This document shows, piece after piece, positions 61,336 to 64,000 of a stretch of DNA of 64,000 bases. Where the stretch lies: contig JAMKCF010000003.1 in the NCBI GenBank assembly GCA_023634235.1, forward strand, positions 10,304,742 to 10,368,741. The letters run 5' to 3'. Each line of letters begins with the position of its first letter. Within the stretch, counting starts at the first letter, position 1. The notes beneath the pieces are model-generated. The model ran no database searches and was not told the origin of the DNA. It saw nothing but the letters and a program-made list of their open reading frames with translations. A program made the position numbers and the translations under genes. The stretch is from Pisaster brevispinus (Eukaryota > Echinodermata > Asteroidea > Forcipulatida > Asteriidae).

Positions 61336-62701
61336 TGGCGTATTCCAATGTTGTTGCACCATCTTTAAAGCCATTCCCCAAACAGCTACTATCATTACAA
61401 CCAATGCTGTTAGTGTACGTGAACTACACACATCTCTTTAAAAAGAAAGATCATACACGTACGTCACTGGTAATTGCCAAGATTTGTATTGATGGAGGCA
61501 CAGGCAGAAGCAATGTATATTTTCGGCGGAGGTGATGACAATACAATGTGGGTCCTCTACCCATCATGACAATAACTGCCGGAACGACTTCATCCGCGAG
61601 GAGAACACAATAAATTACATACAAACACTAAAGGTCACTGGTTATTTCTGGGATGGATATTGTTAGGAATTGAAGAAAATTGCCATTAGCTTTCTAATCA
61701 CTGAATTGTAAAACGAGATAGGCCAGCAGTTATTTCTGGGGTGACAATATTTATGAATAAAAGAAAAAATGCTAGTTTATACTACTTCAAACAAATGTGA
61801 CTTTATAGGATTAAACTGTAATCTGTCACTAGGTATAAACAGGTACGCATTTCACAGAATACTGTGTATTCATTTTAAACTGCAGTGGGTAAACAAATCC
61901 CACTCACAGGGTCTTGGAAAATTATGCGCAATAAAACATGTGCAGAAGGCAGTTTCCAGATTGAGTTTCTTGTTCAACAATTAAAGAAAAAGATCTTTAA
62001 GAGCTGCACAAGGGTGGGTACATCAAGGTCACCTGTAATACCACCTTGTAATGCAACCTTTTATAGTAGAGAATTGTGCCACTGGGAATTCACATTGAAG
62101 AACTGTACACAACAAAAAACAAGACCAGTGACCCTCGACCTTTCTTAACACACGCTGTCCCTTTCCCCTCATAAAAGATCAAAAGGTTTTCTCTCCGCGA
62201 CCTTACAGCATTTCCCGAGGACAAACAGTTCAGGGGCTACTTTATTCATATTTGAAGACCTCTGGCTTCAAAAGCAGAAGCTGAAGGAGGGAATAAATTT
62301 GTAATCTCTAAATGGGACTTAGGGCACACTTTCACACACATGGGTGAAAACTCAAAACCCAAAAACACTGTCAATAATTCATCGTCGCTGTCAAAAAGAA
62401 ACGCACTCAATTATGAAGAAGGCAGCATTAGACAGCAGATTGAAACAAACAGCTTCATACAAGCGACCTGCTTGCTTCACTTATTCTTATGGTTCCCCGG
62501 GTAAAAATCAAGCCTTTAGCTCCCCTCACAGAATGATCCAATTGACTTGACGATTTTTTACTTCAGCTGGTAGTCCATTTAAAACATGCTGAGAAAATTT
62601 ACTACTGGTCACCAAATAGTCTGTTCAAAGTCAACAAACACATATTATGAAACACAACAGTTGAATTTGTCTTTTGACAAGACTATTTTTTAAAGGCTTA
62701 C

Positions 62702-62743
62702 CTTTGGGGGTGAGCGCTTTGGGAAAGCTACCTTGGGGTCAAT
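62702..62743 (-). CDS. msi: Musashi RNA-binding protein, RRM1-RRM2 linker exon
   Basis: On the minus strand the acceptor TTTTCATTTGCAG is followed by 14 codons, IDPKVAFPKRSPPK, then the donor AAG|GTAAGC. IDPKVAFP is a hallmark of the Musashi linker. Both ends are in phase 0, so the exon joins the RRM2 exon at 23030 directly, giving PPK-PVTRTKK, the continuity expected for the family. RRM1 should lie on exons beyond the right edge of the window. Confidence 0.92.
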
Positions 62744-63294
62744 CTGCAAATGAAAACAACAGAACGGAATAAATGAATTGAGTGTCCACTCAGTAACAAT
62801 AGTCTCTTAGGAAACGACGCATCCAATGAAAAACAGAACAAAGGAAATCGAGTTGGATGGGAACTTGGTGATTATTTACAACTGACCTCCTAAAAACCAC
62901 AGTGCAAGTTCCTCTAGACAGTCGTTTACTAAAAAAGCACTGTCTAAACTATCTTCCTATCTAACTCGAGATCTCAATGATTTCAGTTGTCAAAGAGAAA
63001 AACATCCATGAAGGCAAATCGTTTTGGAGAAACTCATAACCTTATTTATATAACTGGGGTCAAATCATTCTTCACAATCTTTGAAATGCAAACTGAAACC
63101 GAATTTGTCATGGTAATTTCTATTTCTAAACTCAAAATCAACAGAGCAACAATTCATTCTACTATTGAACAAGGTAATCCAGGCCACGCAATCACTGTCG
63201 TGGCCACAGTGCCTGCTACACATTTTCCCACAGATCTTTATATTCTTAGAGTGTTCCTTACTAGTTAAGGATAAAGGGTTCGGTCCAGTGTTTC

Positions 63295-63500
63295 TGGCAT
63301 GGTCGGTTGCACTAAGCACCTTGTTGCACCACAGCACCTTGTAAATCATTACAAGGTGCTGCATGTATAAATAATGTAAACTAGGCCTTATGATTACAAA
63401 CAACTCCGCATACCTGTAGAAAATAAAAATGAGTGCTTTGGGACACCCTTCGAGTGTGAAAAGTGCTATAAAAGAACCGAGTATTAATGTTATTAAGGAA
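63295..63500 (-). repeat. Interspersed repeat with perfect 12-bp hairpin
   Basis: CAGCACCTTGTA (63332-63343) pairs perfectly with TACAAGGTGCTG (63350-63361) across a 6-base loop. Downstream, in the minus sense, come TTTATAGCACTTTTCACACT and GGTGTCCCAAAGCACTC, words I associate with a dispersed invertebrate repeat. The 147-codon minus-strand frame crossing it is not credible as a gene. Confidence 0.65.
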
Positions 63501-64000
63501 AAGGACATGATAAAGTCGCTCCTTCAGGCGTGAACTTCAAGGTCCATAACCTGCCATAGTTCTTCCAAATCAGCTCATAGAATGACATAGACAAGTTTGT
63601 CCATGTTCAAAACTTGAATCTCATGTTATCTCCTTATCGCATGTTAAAAAATGACGACCCATGTGTAACATCACAACCATTAGGTCGTCAGGATTTCCCT
63701 CATGTTCAAAACCTAAACATCATCGCCATCACATCTTTTGAAATCAAACCCAAAACTGTCTAGATTTATATATGAAGTGTCAGCACAAACATTTACACTG
63801 ATCTGCAGCATTCAACACATCCCATAGACGTTGGGGACGCTTAAGTGCAAACCCAATCGTGAAGATGTCAGTAAATGGTGTCAGCGTAATTAATTGCTGG
63901 GTGATGGTTCTGCGATGTTATTGGCTACGCATACAGTATTGTACACAACCACTAATTAGCTATACTTTAGTGAATTGTTAAAATCTTATTTGGTTGAAAG

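Larger units (their letters stand above)
23031..62701 (-). other. 39,671-bp intron of the Musashi homologue
   Basis: It is bounded by GTAAGC after the linker exon and TTCTTGTGCAG before the RRM2 exon. It contains exons 7-17 of the opposite-strand gene and most repeats in the window. Between about 52,630 and 62,701 I found no supportable exon on either strand. Confidence 0.85.

Noticed and set aside
63065..63508. 147-codon minus-strand frame
   Set aside because: Covers a dispersed repeat with a hairpin; no domain.

Overview
This is a eukaryotic, AT-rich, repeat-dense window. It has no operons, rRNA, intact tRNA or CRISPR. The only protein family I recognise is Musashi, an RNA-binding protein with two RRM domains. 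Short palindromic transposon families and homopolymer runs suggest an invertebrate deuterostome. Several repeat families resemble ones I associate with echinoderms, perhaps a sea star. That taxonomic call is an impression, not a demonstration.

Minus strand: two exons of a Musashi homologue are visible. A 42-nt exon at 62702-62743 encodes the linker between RRM1 and RRM2. A 93-nt exon at 22938-23030 encodes the start of RRM2. The intron between them is 39,671 bp, and the next intron runs past the left edge of the window (at least 22,937 bp). RRM1 must lie beyond the right edge, and the rest of RRM2 and the C-terminus beyond the left edge.

Plus strand: reading splice acceptors, donors and codon phase together gives a second, large gene in the opposite direction. 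I find 17 candidate exons between 199 and 52086, most of them too short or too ATG-poor to show up as ORFs. Where neighbouring exons can be joined, reading phase is kept across each junction. The series ends in a TAA at 52084-52086. The 5' part lies left of the window. I do not recognise the protein; it is helix- and leucine-rich in many segments. Two links (after 19793 and after 45598) are unresolved. The Musashi exon at 22938-23030 sits inside an intron of this gene, so the two genes are interleaved on opposite strands.

Repeats fill much of the rest. They include a ~390-bp element flanked by TTAA (four copies), a second TTAA-flanked 168-bp element, a ~150-bp family with AGGCCTGGAATT ends (seven copies plus a degenerate one), a ~187-bp family with GGGCCC / GCTGCTTAAGC ends, tRNA-derived SINEs (one with an internal 20-bp tandem amplification), local tandem duplications, hairpins and many long G/C or A/T runs. 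From about 52,630 to 62,701 I see no gene, only Musashi intron with repeats.
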